33,441 bases of DNA, taken from positions 1-33,441 of the forward strand of contig JAFSEZ010000011.1 in assembly GCA_017435505.1 (NCBI GenBank), written 5' to 3'. Shown here piece after piece: positions 1 to 8,768 of this stretch. Each line of letters starts with the position of its first letter. The first letter of the stretch is position 1. The position numbers and the translations under genes were made by a program. Under the pieces are notes generated by a model. The model did not search any database, was not told the DNA's origin, and worked only from the letters and a program-made list of their open reading frames with translations. This stretch comes from Akkermansia sp. (lineage in GTDB: Bacteria; Verrucomicrobiota; Verrucomicrobiia; Verrucomicrobiales; Akkermansiaceae).

Positions 1-1
1 C

Positions 2-892
<891 letters not shown>

Positions 893-946
893 TCTTACAA
901 AGCCTTTCATTCCGGGCGGCTTCATCCGCAGATAAGTTGCCCGTGG

Positions 947-986
947 TTTTTGGGGGGTGCCTGTAGCAACGGGCATCCCCCCAAAA
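947..986 (+). terminator. Long G/C stem-loop between tuf and tRNA-Trp
   Basis: Left arm TTTTGGGGGGTGCC (about 948-961) pairs with a right arm GGCA-T-CCCCCCAAAA (972-986), with one bulged T and a loop of about 10 nt. There is no T tract after the stem, so it is either a partial terminator/attenuator after tuf or a processing site ahead of the tRNA. The stem is clear; the function is inferred. Confidence 0.5.
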
Positions 987-1011
987 GAACCAAAAATCAG
1001 AGCAAGGTAAA

Positions 1012-1087
1012 AGGGTATTAGCTCAATTGGTAGAGCAGCGGTCTCCAAAACCGCGTGTTGGGAGTTCGAGTCTCTCATACCCTGCCA
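1012..1087 (+). tRNA. trnW: tRNA-Trp (anticodon CCA)
   Basis: A full cloverleaf can be drawn. Acceptor AGGGTAT (1012-1018) pairs with ATACCCT (1077-1083), the discriminator is G1084, and the 3' CCA is encoded at 1085-1087. The D arm is GCTC...GAGC. The anticodon stem GCGGT/ACCGC encloses loop CTCCAAA with anticodon CCA at 1045-1047. The T loop is TTCGAGT. It lies between tuf and secE and is probably cut from a common transcript. Confidence 0.97.
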
Positions 1088-1135
1088 GCCTTCCTCTTTT
1101 TTTTTCTGAAAATTAACCACAAATCTCACTTTACT

Positions 1136-1363
1136 ATGTTCCGCAAGATATCCCAATCCATTTCCAATGTAAAAGGTGAGCTCAAGAAGTGCTCTTGGCC
1201 TTGGGAGAGCGACCCGAAAGTCAAAGGGTTCAAAAAATTCCGTGAGTTGTGGGGTTCAACACTTGTGGTGCTTGTTGCCATGGTGTTGCTTGGCGCTTAC
1301 GTCGCCTTTTTTGACTATGTGATGGCTCAGGTTGTGAGTTGGGTCATCGTACACCTTTCCTGA
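1136..1363 (+). CDS. secE: Preprotein translocase subunit SecE
   Basis: SecE is the small clamp subunit of the SecYEG channel in the inner membrane. The 75-residue product has an amphipathic N-terminal half with the typical KGELKKCSWPW segment, followed by one hydrophobic helix (LVVLVAMVLLGAYVAFF, about residues 44-60). This is the single-span form usual outside the gammaproteobacteria. The ATG at 1136 is chosen because the longer frame would start inside the tRNA. No Shine-Dalgarno sequence precedes it; the upstream sequence is A/T rich. nusG follows after 23 nt, the standard secE-nusG pair. Confidence 0.93.
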   Translation: MFRKISQSISNVKGELKKCSWPWESDPKVKGFKKFRELWGSTLVVLVAMVLLGAYVAFFDYVMAQVVSWVIVHLS

Positions 1364-1386
1364 TATCAAATCCATTTTTGCTGGCT

Positions 1387-2037
1387 ATGTCCCGTCCTTA
1401 CGAACGCAAATCCGGCTCTGAATCCTCCCGCATCATCCCTGATGCAAAGGATCAGTGGTACGTGCTTCATGTGCTCTCCAATAAGGAGCGCCGTGCGGTG
1501 GAAAACCTGAAGCGCCTCTTCAAGGAAGATGAGGAGATGGGTGCCCTTGTTCAAAGTGAGCCCCTTGTTCCCACTGAAAAGGTGGAAGAAATGCGCAACG
1601 GCAAAAAATACGTTCAGGAACGCAAGCTGTATCCCGGCTATGTGTACCTGAACTTTGCTTTGCGCCGCCCTGATGGTGAGCTCAACAATGATGCCTGGTA
1701 CAAGATTCAGGCCGTGGACGGTGTGATCAGCTTTGCTTGTGGTCGCTCCAAGAAGCCGCTTCCCATGTCTGCCAAGGACGTGCGTGAACTGATGGCCGAA
1801 ATTGCACGCCGTAGCGAGGGCTCCCGCCAGAAGATTGTCTTCAACGTGAAAGACGAAGTGGTTGTGCTTGATGGTGCATTCCAAGGCGAGCGCGGTATTG
1901 TGGAAGAAGTGGATACCGAGCGCGGTCGCCTTCGTGTGGGCGTGACGATGTTCGGCCGCTCCAACCCGCTTGATTTGGATTACACACAAGTGCAGTTGGT
2001 GCCTGAGGATGAACGCGGCACCGCGCCTAAGGCATAA
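1387..2037 (+). CDS. nusG: Transcription termination/antitermination protein NusG
   Basis: NusG binds the RNA polymerase clamp and couples transcription to Rho or to the ribosome. The 216-residue product has the N-terminal NGN domain (QWYVLHVLSNKERRAVENL, then KLYPGYVYLNFALR) and a C-terminal KOW domain (about residues 157-180, DEVVVLDGAFQGERGIVEEV). A charged N-terminal extension (MSRPYERKSGSESS) precedes the NGN domain. The ATG at 1387 fits the family start; the longer frame would overlap secE. The gene sits between secE and rplK, the usual place. No Shine-Dalgarno motif is visible upstream. Confidence 0.95.
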   Translation: MSRPYERKSGSESSRIIPDAKDQWYVLHVLSNKERRAVENLKRLFKEDEEMGALVQSEPLVPTEKVEEMRNGKKYVQERKLYPGYVYLNFALRRPDGELNNDAWYKIQAVDGVISFACGRSKKPLPMSAKDVRELMAEIARRSEGSRQKIVFNVKDEVVVLDGAFQGERGIVEEVDTERGRLRVGVTMFGRSNPLDLDYTQVQLVPEDERGTAPKA

Positions 2038-2053
2038 TTCCCTAAACAATTTT

Positions 2054-2086
2054 CCCGCGGCCTGTGTAGCTGAGAAGTGAAGCGGG
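2054..2086 (+). promoter_or_regulatory. Stem-loop in rplK leader, candidate L1 autoregulatory site
   Basis: CCCGC (2054-2058) pairs with GCGGG (2082-2086) around an interior containing GTGTAGCTGAG and AAGTGAAGC. In many bacteria ribosomal protein L1 represses the rplK-rplA mRNA through a leader structure that mimics its 23S site. Position and size fit such a site, but I cannot fold or align it, so the role is an inference. Confidence 0.3.
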
Positions 2087-2110
2087 CTGCAAACAAAAAC
2101 AAACAAAACC

Positions 2111-2539
2111 ATGGCAAAAGAAGTAGTTAAAGTAATCAAACTGCAGATTCCCGCAGGTGCTGCGAATCCCTCGCCGCCCGTGGGTCCTGCTCTTGGTCAG
2201 GCCGGTGTGAACATCATGGGCTTCTGCAAAGAGTTCAACGCTAAAACTCAGAAGCAGGCCGGCGATGTACTCCCCGTCGTGATCACCGTCTACAAGGACA
2301 AGTCCTTCGACTTCATCACCAAGATGCCCCCCGCAGCTAACCTCCTTAAAAAGGCTGCCGGCATCCAGTCCGGCTCCGGCGAGCCGAACAAGAAGAAGGT
2401 CGCTAAGATCTCCAAGGATAAGTTGATGGAAGTTGTCAATATCAAGATGCCCGACCTCAACACCACCAATCCTGAAGCTGCTGCCCGCATCATTGCAGGC
2501 CAGGCTCGTCAGATGGGTATCGAGGTGGAAGGCATGTAA
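2111..2539 (+). CDS. rplK: 50S ribosomal protein L11
   Basis: L11 forms the GTPase-associated centre base with 23S rRNA. The 142-residue product is of normal length. The N-terminal domain carries the proline-rich family signature [21 protein letters not shown] (residues 15-35). The C-terminal RNA-binding domain ends in a stretch with MPDLNT and [18 protein letters not shown]. The start is preceded by an A-rich run (AAACAAAACC) and not by a Shine-Dalgarno motif. It is followed by rplA, as in most bacteria, so L1 probably regulates both. Confidence 0.97.
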   Translation: MAKEVVKVIKLQIPAGAANPSPPVGPALGQAGVNIMGFCKEFNAKTQKQAGDVLPVVITVYKDKSFDFITKMPPAANLLKKAAGIQSGSGEPNKKKVAKISKDKLMEVVNIKMPDLNTTNPEAAARIIAGQARQMGIEVEGM

Positions 2540-2592
2540 CCCCTTCCTGCAGGAGGGAATCCTCATATTAACCCGAACGTACTGCTAAATAT

Positions 2593-3294
2593 ATGTCTAC
2601 AAAACGCTCCAAGCGCTACATTGAGGCAGCCAAGCTTGTTGACTCCAGCAAGAATTACGCTGTCGATGAAGCTGTGGAACTCATGAAGAGCTTCCCGGCT
2701 CCCAAGTTTGACCCCACGGTCACGCTGTCTTTCCGCCTTACGGTGGATCCTCGTAAATCCGACCAGATGGTGCGCGGCTCTGTTGCTCTGCCCCACGGTA
2801 CCGGTAAGAATGTTCGCGTCATCGTCTTTGCTCAGGGTGAAGCCGCTCAGGCTGCTCTGGAGGCCGGTGCCGAAAAAGTTGGCCTGGAAGACCTGATTAA
2901 GGAAATTCAGGGCGGTTTCCTCGACTTCGACAGCGCAATTGCCACCCCGGACGCCATGGCCCAGGTGCGTAAGATTGCACGTATTCTTGGTCCGCGCGGC
3001 TTGATGCCCAACCCCAAGACCGGCACTGTGACGGAAGATACCGCCAAGGCTGTTCGCGAGGTGAAGGCCGGTCGTGTTGACTTCAAGGTTGACCGCAACG
3101 CCAATGTTTCTGCTGCCGTCGGCAAGCTTTCTTTCGATAGCGACAAGCTCGTTGAGAACGCCCGCGCCCTCATCGGCGCCGTGGTGAAAGCCCGCCCCTC
3201 CGGTGCCAAGGGTGCCTACATCGCCGGCGTGACTATCGCCAGCTCCATGAACCCCGGCGTGACTATCAGCCCGGTTGAATACTCCAAGAACTAA
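2593..3294 (+). CDS. rplA: 50S ribosomal protein L1
   Basis: L1 forms the mobile stalk at the ribosomal E site and often represses its own operon. The 233-residue product has normal length and the family's features: [12 protein letters not shown] near the start, [18 protein letters not shown] (about residues 64-81), and the RNA-binding signature [18 protein letters not shown] (about 129-146). The start ATG at 2593 has no Shine-Dalgarno motif; the bases before it are CTAAATAT. Spacing to rplJ is 21 nt, so there is little room for a separate L10 leader. Confidence 0.97.
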   Translation: MSTKRSKRYIEAAKLVDSSKNYAVDEAVELMKSFPAPKFDPTVTLSFRLTVDPRKSDQMVRGSVALPHGTGKNVRVIVFAQGEAAQAALEAGAEKVGLEDLIKEIQGGFLDFDSAIATPDAMAQVRKIARILGPRGLMPNPKTGTVTEDTAKAVREVKAGRVDFKVDRNANVSAAVGKLSFDSDKLVENARALIGAVVKARPSGAKGAYIAGVTIASSMNPGVTISPVEYSKN

Positions 3295-3315
3295 ACCCAA
3301 ACCACAGATACGAAT

Positions 3316-3846
3316 ATGAGCACTGAGAAAAAAGTGAATGCCGATAAGGGTATTATCATCGACGGCCTGCTGGAGAGGGTGAATGCTTCTCCCTTTGTGC
3401 TGGTGATTGATTACACCGGTGTGACCGTGCCTGAGTTCACCAAACTTCGCGCCGCTTTGGCCGAGGCTGGTGCCAGCTGCGTGGTGGCCAAGAATACCTT
3501 CATGGCCAAGGCTATCTCCCGCGCCGGTTTGCCCGATATCACCGCTTCCCTCAAGGGGCAGACAGCCTACATCATGGGCGATAGCGACGTGTGCGCAGCT
3601 GCCAAGGCTGTAAACACCTTCGCCAAAGCTTCCAAGAAGACTGCTTGGAAGACAGGTATCCTCGATGGCGCTGAACTGACTCCTGAAAAGATTAAGGCAT
3701 TGGGCGACTTGCCCAGCCGCGAGGTTCTTCTTGCTACCTTGCTTGGTACCATCAACGGCGCAGGCTCTGCCCTCGCACGTGTCATCCAGGCATACGTCGA
3801 CAAGGAAAACGGTGGTGCACAGGAAGAAACTCCTGCTGCAGAATAA
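3316..3846 (+). CDS. rplJ: 50S ribosomal protein L10
   Basis: L10 anchors the L7/L12 stalk to the ribosome. The 176-residue product has the N-terminal rRNA-binding domain (FVLVIDYTGVTVPEFTKLRAAL, VVAKNTFMAKAISRAG, then LKGQTAYIMG) and a C-terminal helix (ALARVIQAYVDKE) where L7/L12 dimers bind. The C-terminus ends in a short Glu/Ala-rich tail. It lies directly after rplA with a 21-nt gap and no Shine-Dalgarno motif. The spacer to rplL is unusually long at 151 nt and structured. Confidence 0.95.
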   Translation: MSTEKKVNADKGIIIDGLLERVNASPFVLVIDYTGVTVPEFTKLRAALAEAGASCVVAKNTFMAKAISRAGLPDITASLKGQTAYIMGDSDVCAAAKAVNTFAKASKKTAWKTGILDGAELTPEKIKALGDLPSREVLLATLLGTINGAGSALARVIQAYVDKENGGAQEETPAAE

Positions 3847-3864
3847 AAAAAGACTTGAACAGAT

Positions 3865-3938
3865 GGCGGCGGTGTGGTACTACCTCCCCGCCGCCTGAAA
3901 AAATGAGGTTCTCTGTCGGCTCTCCGGCCGGTGAGAAC
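3865..3938 (+). promoter_or_regulatory. Structured rplJ-rplL spacer (two stem-loops)
   Basis: Two hairpins are visible in the 151-nt spacer. The first has arms GGCGGCGG (3865-3872) and CCGCCGCC (3888-3895). The second has nested arms GTTCTC (3908-3913) with GAGAAC (3933-3938), and CGGC (3917-3920) with GCCG (3927-3930). Neither is followed by a T tract. They could tune L7/L12 output, which must exceed L10 about four-fold, or bind the L10-L12 complex; both roles are inferred. Confidence 0.4.
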
Positions 3939-3997
3939 TGAAATGGGCGGGAAGCCCCCGTCCGCGACAAGAACCAAATAACACACATATTACTACA

Positions 3998-4372
3998 ATG
4001 GCTGATCTCAATACAATCGCTGAAGAACTTGGCAAGCTTACCATCCTCGAAGCTGCCGAACTCGTTAAGATGCTCGAAGAGAAGTGGGGCGTGTCTGCCG
4101 CTGCTCCCGTGGCTGCTGCCGGTGCTGCTGCTCCTGCTGCTGAAGCTGCTGAAGAGAAGACTGAATTCGACGTCGAACTCACCGACGCCGGTGGCAACAA
4201 GATTGCCGTCATTAAGGCTGTGCGTACCGTCAAGCCCGGTCTGGGTCTGGCTGACGCCAAGAAGCTCGTTGAAAGCGCTCCCGCCGTGGTGGTGGAAGGT
4301 GCTTCCAAGGAGGACGCCGAAAAGGCCAAGGCCGAACTCGAGAAGGCCGGCGCCAAGGTCACTATCAAGTAA
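3998..4372 (+). CDS. rplL: 50S ribosomal protein L7/L12
   Basis: L7/L12 forms the flexible stalk that recruits translational GTPases. The 124-residue product is normal. It has an N-terminal dimerisation helix pair ([26 protein letters not shown] in outline, residues 6-31), an Ala-rich hinge (about residues 33-50), and a C-terminal domain with [21 protein letters not shown] and [15 protein letters not shown]. It starts at ATG 3998 after an AT-rich stretch with no Shine-Dalgarno motif. A strong stem-loop lies 20 nt after the stop. Confidence 0.97.
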   Translation: MADLNTIAEELGKLTILEAAELVKMLEEKWGVSAAAPVAAAGAAAPAAEAAEEKTEFDVELTDAGGNKIAVIKAVRTVKPGLGLADAKKLVESAPAVVVEGASKEDAEKAKAELEKAGAKVTIK

Positions 4373-4391
4373 CCTATTCGATTTTACGAGT

Positions 4392-4419
4392 GCAGGGGGG
4401 GATTTCTGTCCCCTCCTGC
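4392..4419 (+). terminator. rplL-rpoB stem-loop, probable attenuator
   Basis: An 11-bp stem is formed by GCAGGGGGGGA (4392-4402) and TCCCCTCCTGC (4409-4419), with one G-U wobble and a 6-nt loop. The T tract is lacking, so full termination is unlikely. A partial terminator between rplL and rpoB is known in E. coli and lowers polymerase output relative to ribosomal proteins; this stem sits at the same place. The rest of the 254-nt spacer (4420-4626) shows no gene. Confidence 0.5.
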
Positions 4420-4626
4420 CTTCGCGTCCCGTCATGAACGGTGTATCTGTTCATAATGTGCTAACTATTAATTTTTAACGCATAGCAACGCGCGCCCCCG
4501 CGATAAGATGAGGGCAGGGTAAGCTCGACTCGGGCACATCCGCACAGATGAATCCAAGTCGGTTTTACCGGTCGTAAACCGAACCCGCATCCGGAAAGGG
4601 TGCTCAACAACATCTCCGCCAACTCC

Positions 4627-7600
4627 ATGTCAAAGCCCAAGCAAGAGCGAATCAGTTTCGGCAAGATCAAGGAGGTTATTGAACCTCCCAACCTGATTGA
4701 GATCCAGACAAAGTCCTACGAGGAATTCCTGCAACGTTTCACCGAGCCCGACAAGCGGCTCAAGATGGGTTTGCAGGCTGTCCTCAGCGAGCATTTCCCG
4801 ATAGAAAGCTACGACGGGCAGATTAGGCTCGAATATGAGTCCTACGAAATTTCGCCGCCCAAGACCTCCGATTTCGCCGCCATCCGTGCAGGTGAAACCT
4901 ACAGCGCCTCCCTCTACGTGAAGTTCCGCCTCAAGTGCGGTGACTACACCGCAGAGGAAAACGTGTACATGGGCGAAATCCCCATGATTACCGACCGCGG
5001 TACTTTCGTGGTGAACGGCGCCGAGCGTGTGATTGTAGCCCAGCTGCATCGCTCTCCCGGTATCTGCTTCGAGAAGACACATCATTCCAATGGCAAGGAC
5101 ATTTTCTCCTTCCGCGTCATTCCTGACCGCGGTTCCTGGCTGGAAGTTCAGTTCGATACGAACGATTTGATGTATGTGTTCTTGGATCGCCGCCGCCGCC
5201 GCCGCAAGTTCTTGGCCACTACGTTCCTGCGCTATCTCGGCTATGAGAGCGATCGCTCCATTGTAGAGCAGTTCTACACCATTCAGAATCTTTCGTTGGC
5301 CGATGTTTCCGGCGAAGAACTGGAGTATCTCATTCCCTTCGAGGACGTGAAGCATGGTGATGAGACCAAATCCACCATCATCGCCAAGGCATACGAGCCG
5401 CTTAGTCTCTCCACCATCAAGAAGATGCTTGAATTGGGCATCGAGAAGATTGAGGTGATTGACCAGCGAGAAGAGGAAACTCTTGTCAAGACGCTCAAGA
5501 AAGATATCGCGTTCGACCGCGAATCTGCCCTTAAGGAAATCTTCCGCAAGTTCCGCCCGGGTGATCCTTCCTCCGTACAGCAGGCAGCTACCGCTTTGGA
5601 CCGCCTCTTCAAGGAAGAAAAGAAGTACGACCTTACCCGCGTGGGCCGCTACAAAATCAACCAGAAGCTGGGGCTCGATGTTCCTGAGGACGTGCGCCTC
5701 ATCCAGCCCATCGACTTCCTGAGTGCTCTCAAGTACCTCCTTCGCTTGCGCAATGGTGAAGGGCAGGTGGATGATATCGACCACCTCGGCAACCGCCGCG
5801 TGCGTGCCGTGGGCGAACTCATTGCCAACCAGTGCCGCGTGGGCTTGGCTCGCACCGAGCGCTTGGTCAAGGAGCGTATGACGCTCTGCGATACCACCCG
5901 CAATGATATTACTCCCAGCAAGCTCATCAACCCCAAGGCTCTGAGCGCTGTCGTGCGCGACTTCTTCGGTCGCAGCCAGCTCTCCCAGTTCATGGATCAG
6001 ATTAACCCCTTGGCAGAACTGACGCACAAGCGCCGTCTTTCCGCTCTGGGTCCGGGCGGTCTGAACCGCGACCGCGCAGGTTTCGAGGTTCGAGACGTGC
6101 ATCCCTCCCACTATGGCCGAATCTGCCCCATTGAGACCCCCGAAGGTCCCAATATCGGTTTGATTAATTCTCTTTGCACCTATGCCCGTATTGATGAATA
6201 CGGCTTCATTGAGACACCCTTCCGCCGCGTGAAGGTTGTGGAGAAGAAGAACAAGAAGGGTGAGGTTGTGGACAGCGAAGTCATTGTGACTAACGAGGTC
6301 GTATACCTGACTGCTGATAAGGAAGAGTACCATCTGATTGCTCAGGCCAATAATCCTATTGACAATGATAACGGCAAGGGCCACTTTGTGCGCCCCCGCG
6401 TCACTGCCCGCGAACACGGCGAATTCATCGAAGTAGATCCCCGCCGCGTGGAGTACATGGACGTGTCTCCCAAGCAGATTATCTCCATTGCAGCCGGTCT
6501 CATTCCCTTCCTGGAACACGACGACGCTAACCGCGCCCTCATGGGTGCAAACATGCAGCGCCAGGGTGTTCCGTTGATGGTGAACCAAGCCCCGCTCGTG
6601 GGTACCGGTATTGAAGCCAAGTGCGCACGCGATAGTTGCGCCGTGGTGTGTGCCGTGGCTCCCGGCATTGTGGCATCTGCCACGGCCGAGTACATCGTCA
6701 CTACGCCCGATGGCAACCTGCCGGTTTCCTCTCAGCGCTGGCTGAGCGACCCCGACAGCGTTAAGACCGACCCCGACAAGGGCATCTACGTGTACCAGCT
6801 GCGCAAGTTCATGCGCTCTAACGCCTCCACCTGCATTAATCAGAAACCCATCGTTTTCCGTGGTGATGTGGTGAAAGCCGGTGATGTGTTGGCCGATGGC
6901 CCCTGTACCGATGGCGGTGAATTGGCTCTGGGTCGCAACGTGCTGGTTGCTTACATGTCCTGGTACGGCTACAACTTCGAAGACGCCATTATCATCTCTG
7001 AGCGTCTGGTTCAGGAAGATGCCTACACCTCTATCCATATTGAAGAATTCGAGGAAAAAGCTCGTGACACCAAGCTTGGGCCGGAAGAAATCACCCGCGA
7101 TATCCCCAACGTAGGCGATGACGCCCTGCGCAATTTGGGTAGCGATGGTGTGGTGCGAATCGGTGCTGAGGTAAAGCCCGGAGATATCCTCGTGGGCAAG
7201 ATTACGCCCAAGAGCGAGACTGATCTCGCCCCCGAAGAACGCCTCCTGCGCGCTATCTTCGGCGAAAAGGCCGCCGATGTGAAGGATACCTCTCTGCGTG
7301 TGCCCCCGGGCACTACCGGCGTGGTGATGGATGTGCGCGTGGTGCGCTCTGCTGCTCCCGGCACCCCCGCTGTGGATATTGAGAAGGAGAGCCAGAAACA
7401 GCGCAAGAAGGTGGATACTGAGTACGCCCGCGATAAGGATGCCCTCATCGAGCAGCTCACCAGCCGCCTGTCCGACCGCCTTTTGGGCGAGAAGATTCCG
7501 CTGGAAGTGACTCGCGCCGGCTCCAGTGAGGTGATTATTCCCGCCAACCGCAAGATTACCAAGACCCTGCTGCGCAAGCTCGCCGTTTATCACGACCAGA

Positions 7601-8697
7601 TTGAGATGAACGAAAGCCCTGTGCGCAATCAAATCTTTGAAATCATCAACGCATACTCCTCTCGCTTCGATGATTTGGATGAAGAACGCGATCGCAAGCT
7701 CGACCAGATTGAAGCCGGTGCAGAGATGGACCCCGGCGTTGTCACCGAGGTGAAGGTCTACATTGCCACCAAGCGCAAGCTCGGCGTGGGTGATAAGATG
7801 GCAGGTCGCCACGGTAACAAGGGCGTATGCTCCCGTGTGCTCCCGGTAGAAGACATGCCCTATCTGGAAGACGGTACCCCGGTCGATATCATCCTCAACC
7901 CCCTCGGCGTGCCCTCCCGAATGAACGTGGGACAGGTGCTGGAAGCACACCTCGGCGTTGCGGCCAAGGCTCTGGGCTTCAAGGTAGCCACCCCTGTGTT
8001 CGACGGTATTGACGAAGGCAAGATTTGGGATTACATGAGCCAGGCCAAGAAGGTGCCCGGTTTCACCTGGGTAGGCGATGGTAAGGATGGTACCGTGGCC
8101 GGTAAGAGCCGCCTGATTGACGGTCTTACGGGTGAATACTTCCACTATCCCGTGGTGGTTGGCTACACCTACATGCTCAAACTCAACCACTTGGTGGACG
8201 ATAAGGTGCATGCTCGTGCCGTGGGTACATACTCGCTCGTGACCCAGCAGCCCTTGGGTGGTAAAGCCCAGCACGGTGGCCAGCGATTCGGTGAAATGGA
8301 AGTGTGGGCCATGGAAGCTTATGGTGCCGCCTACACCCTCCAGGAACTTCTCACCGTCAAGTCCGACGACGTACAGGGTCGTACCCGCATCTACGAGAAC
8401 ATTGTGCGTGGCGACAACTCCTTGGAAGCCGGTACCCCGGAATCCTTCAACGTGCTCATCAAAGAAATGCAGGCACTTTGCCTCAACGTGCAGCCGCTGG
8501 AGAAGAAGGACCTCGACAATGCTCCGCAGACCACGGACGACTTCTTCCAGTTGCTTGCTGATGGCGAAGGCTTGGATGAGGATGATGACAACAAGTTCGA
8601 TGACGATGACGACTTCGACGATTTTGATGACGAAGACGACGATGACAGCGACTTGGAAGTGGACGATGACGAGGACGAAGACGATTCCGATATGTAA
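4627..8697 (+). CDS. rpoB: DNA-directed RNA polymerase subunit beta
   Basis: RpoB forms, with RpoC, the catalytic cleft of RNA polymerase. The 1356-residue product is full length. The rifampicin region (about residues 445-480, with SQLSQFMDQINPLAELTHKR) carries the usual sensitive-type residues. Also present are TPEGPNIGLINSL (about 505), GDKMAGRHGNKG (about 1055) and a MNVGQVLEAHLG segment. The start is the ATG at 4627 (MSKPKQERISFG); an in-frame GTG at 4600 is less likely. The last 45 residues (1312-1356) are an extremely acidic tail, 32 of 45 being Asp or Glu, beyond the normal end of the domain. rpoC follows after 71 nt. Confidence 0.97.
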   Translation: MSKPKQERISFGKIKEVIEPPNLIEIQTKSYEEFLQRFTEPDKRLKMGLQAVLSEHFPIESYDGQIRLEYESYEISPPKTSDFAAIRAGETYSASLYVKFRLKCGDYTAEENVYMGEIPMITDRGTFVVNGAERVIVAQLHRSPGICFEKTHHSNGKDIFSFRVIPDRGSWLEVQFDTNDLMYVFLDRRRRRRKFLATTFLRYLGYESDRSIVEQFYTIQNLSLADVSGEELEYLIPFEDVKHGDETKSTIIAKAYEPLSLSTIKKMLELGIEKIEVIDQREEETLVKTLKKDIAFDRESALKEIFRKFRPGDPSSVQQAATALDRLFKEEKKYDLTRVGRYKINQKLGLDVPEDVRLIQPIDFLSALKYLLRLRNGEGQVDDIDHLGNRRVRAVGELIANQCRVGLARTERLVKERMTLCDTTRNDITPSKLINPKALSAVVRDFFGRSQLSQFMDQINPLAELTHKRRLSALGPGGLNRDRAGFEVRDVHPSHYGRICPIETPEGPNIGLINSLCTYARIDEYGFIETPFRRVKVVEKKNKKGEVVDSEVIVTNEVVYLTADKEEYHLIAQANNPIDNDNGKGHFVRPRVTAREHGEFIEVDPRRVEYMDVSPKQIISIAAGLIPFLEHDDANRALMGANMQRQGVPLMVNQAPLVGTGIEAKCARDSCAVVCAVAPGIVASATAEYIVTTPDGNLPVSSQRWLSDPDSVKTDPDKGIYVYQLRKFMRSNASTCINQKPIVFRGDVVKAGDVLADGPCTDGGELALGRNVLVAYMSWYGYNFEDAIIISERLVQEDAYTSIHIEEFEEKARDTKLGPEEITRDIPNVGDDALRNLGSDGVVRIGAEVKPGDILVGKITPKSETDLAPEERLLRAIFGEKAADVKDTSLRVPPGTTGVVMDVRVVRSAAPGTPAVDIEKESQKQRKKVDTEYARDKDALIEQLTSRLSDRLLGEKIPLEVTRAGSSEVIIPANRKITKTLLRKLAVYHDQIEMNESPVRNQIFEIINAYSSRFDDLDEERDRKLDQIEAGAEMDPGVVTEVKVYIATKRKLGVGDKMAGRHGNKGVCSRVLPVEDMPYLEDGTPVDIILNPLGVPSRMNVGQVLEAHLGVAAKALGFKVATPVFDGIDEGKIWDYMSQAKKVPGFTWVGDGKDGTVAGKSRLIDGLTGEYFHYPVVVGYTYMLKLNHLVDDKVHARAVGTYSLVTQQPLGGKAQHGGQRFGEMEVWAMEAYGAAYTLQELLTVKSDDVQGRTRIYENIVRGDNSLEAGTPESFNVLIKEMQALCLNVQPLEKKDLDNAPQTTDDFFQLLADGEGLDEDDDNKFDDDDDFDDFDDEDDDDSDLEVDDDEDEDDSDM

Positions 8698-8707
8698 ACC
8701 TGTAACC

Positions 8708-8740
8708 GCAGCCTGCACATGCACAGCAGGTGCAGGCTGC
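8708..8740 (+). other. Perfect 11-bp stem-loop in the rpoB-rpoC spacer
   Basis: GCAGCCTGCAC (8708-8718) pairs perfectly with GTGCAGGCTGC (8730-8740) around an 11-nt loop. No T tract follows. It occupies most of the 71-nt spacer and could be an RNase processing site, a stability element or a translation-coupling structure. An in-frame GTG at 8730 lies inside the stem and is not a likely rpoC start. Confidence 0.6.
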
Positions 8741-8768
8741 ACCAAAACCTTCAAATACTAACACCCAT

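Noticed and set aside
4630..8754. A 1374-codon open frame on the minus strand opposite rpoB
   Set aside because: It mirrors the rpoB frame, has no recognisable motif and exists because of codon bias on the plus strand. The same holds for the long minus-strand frames opposite rpoC and the pump gene.
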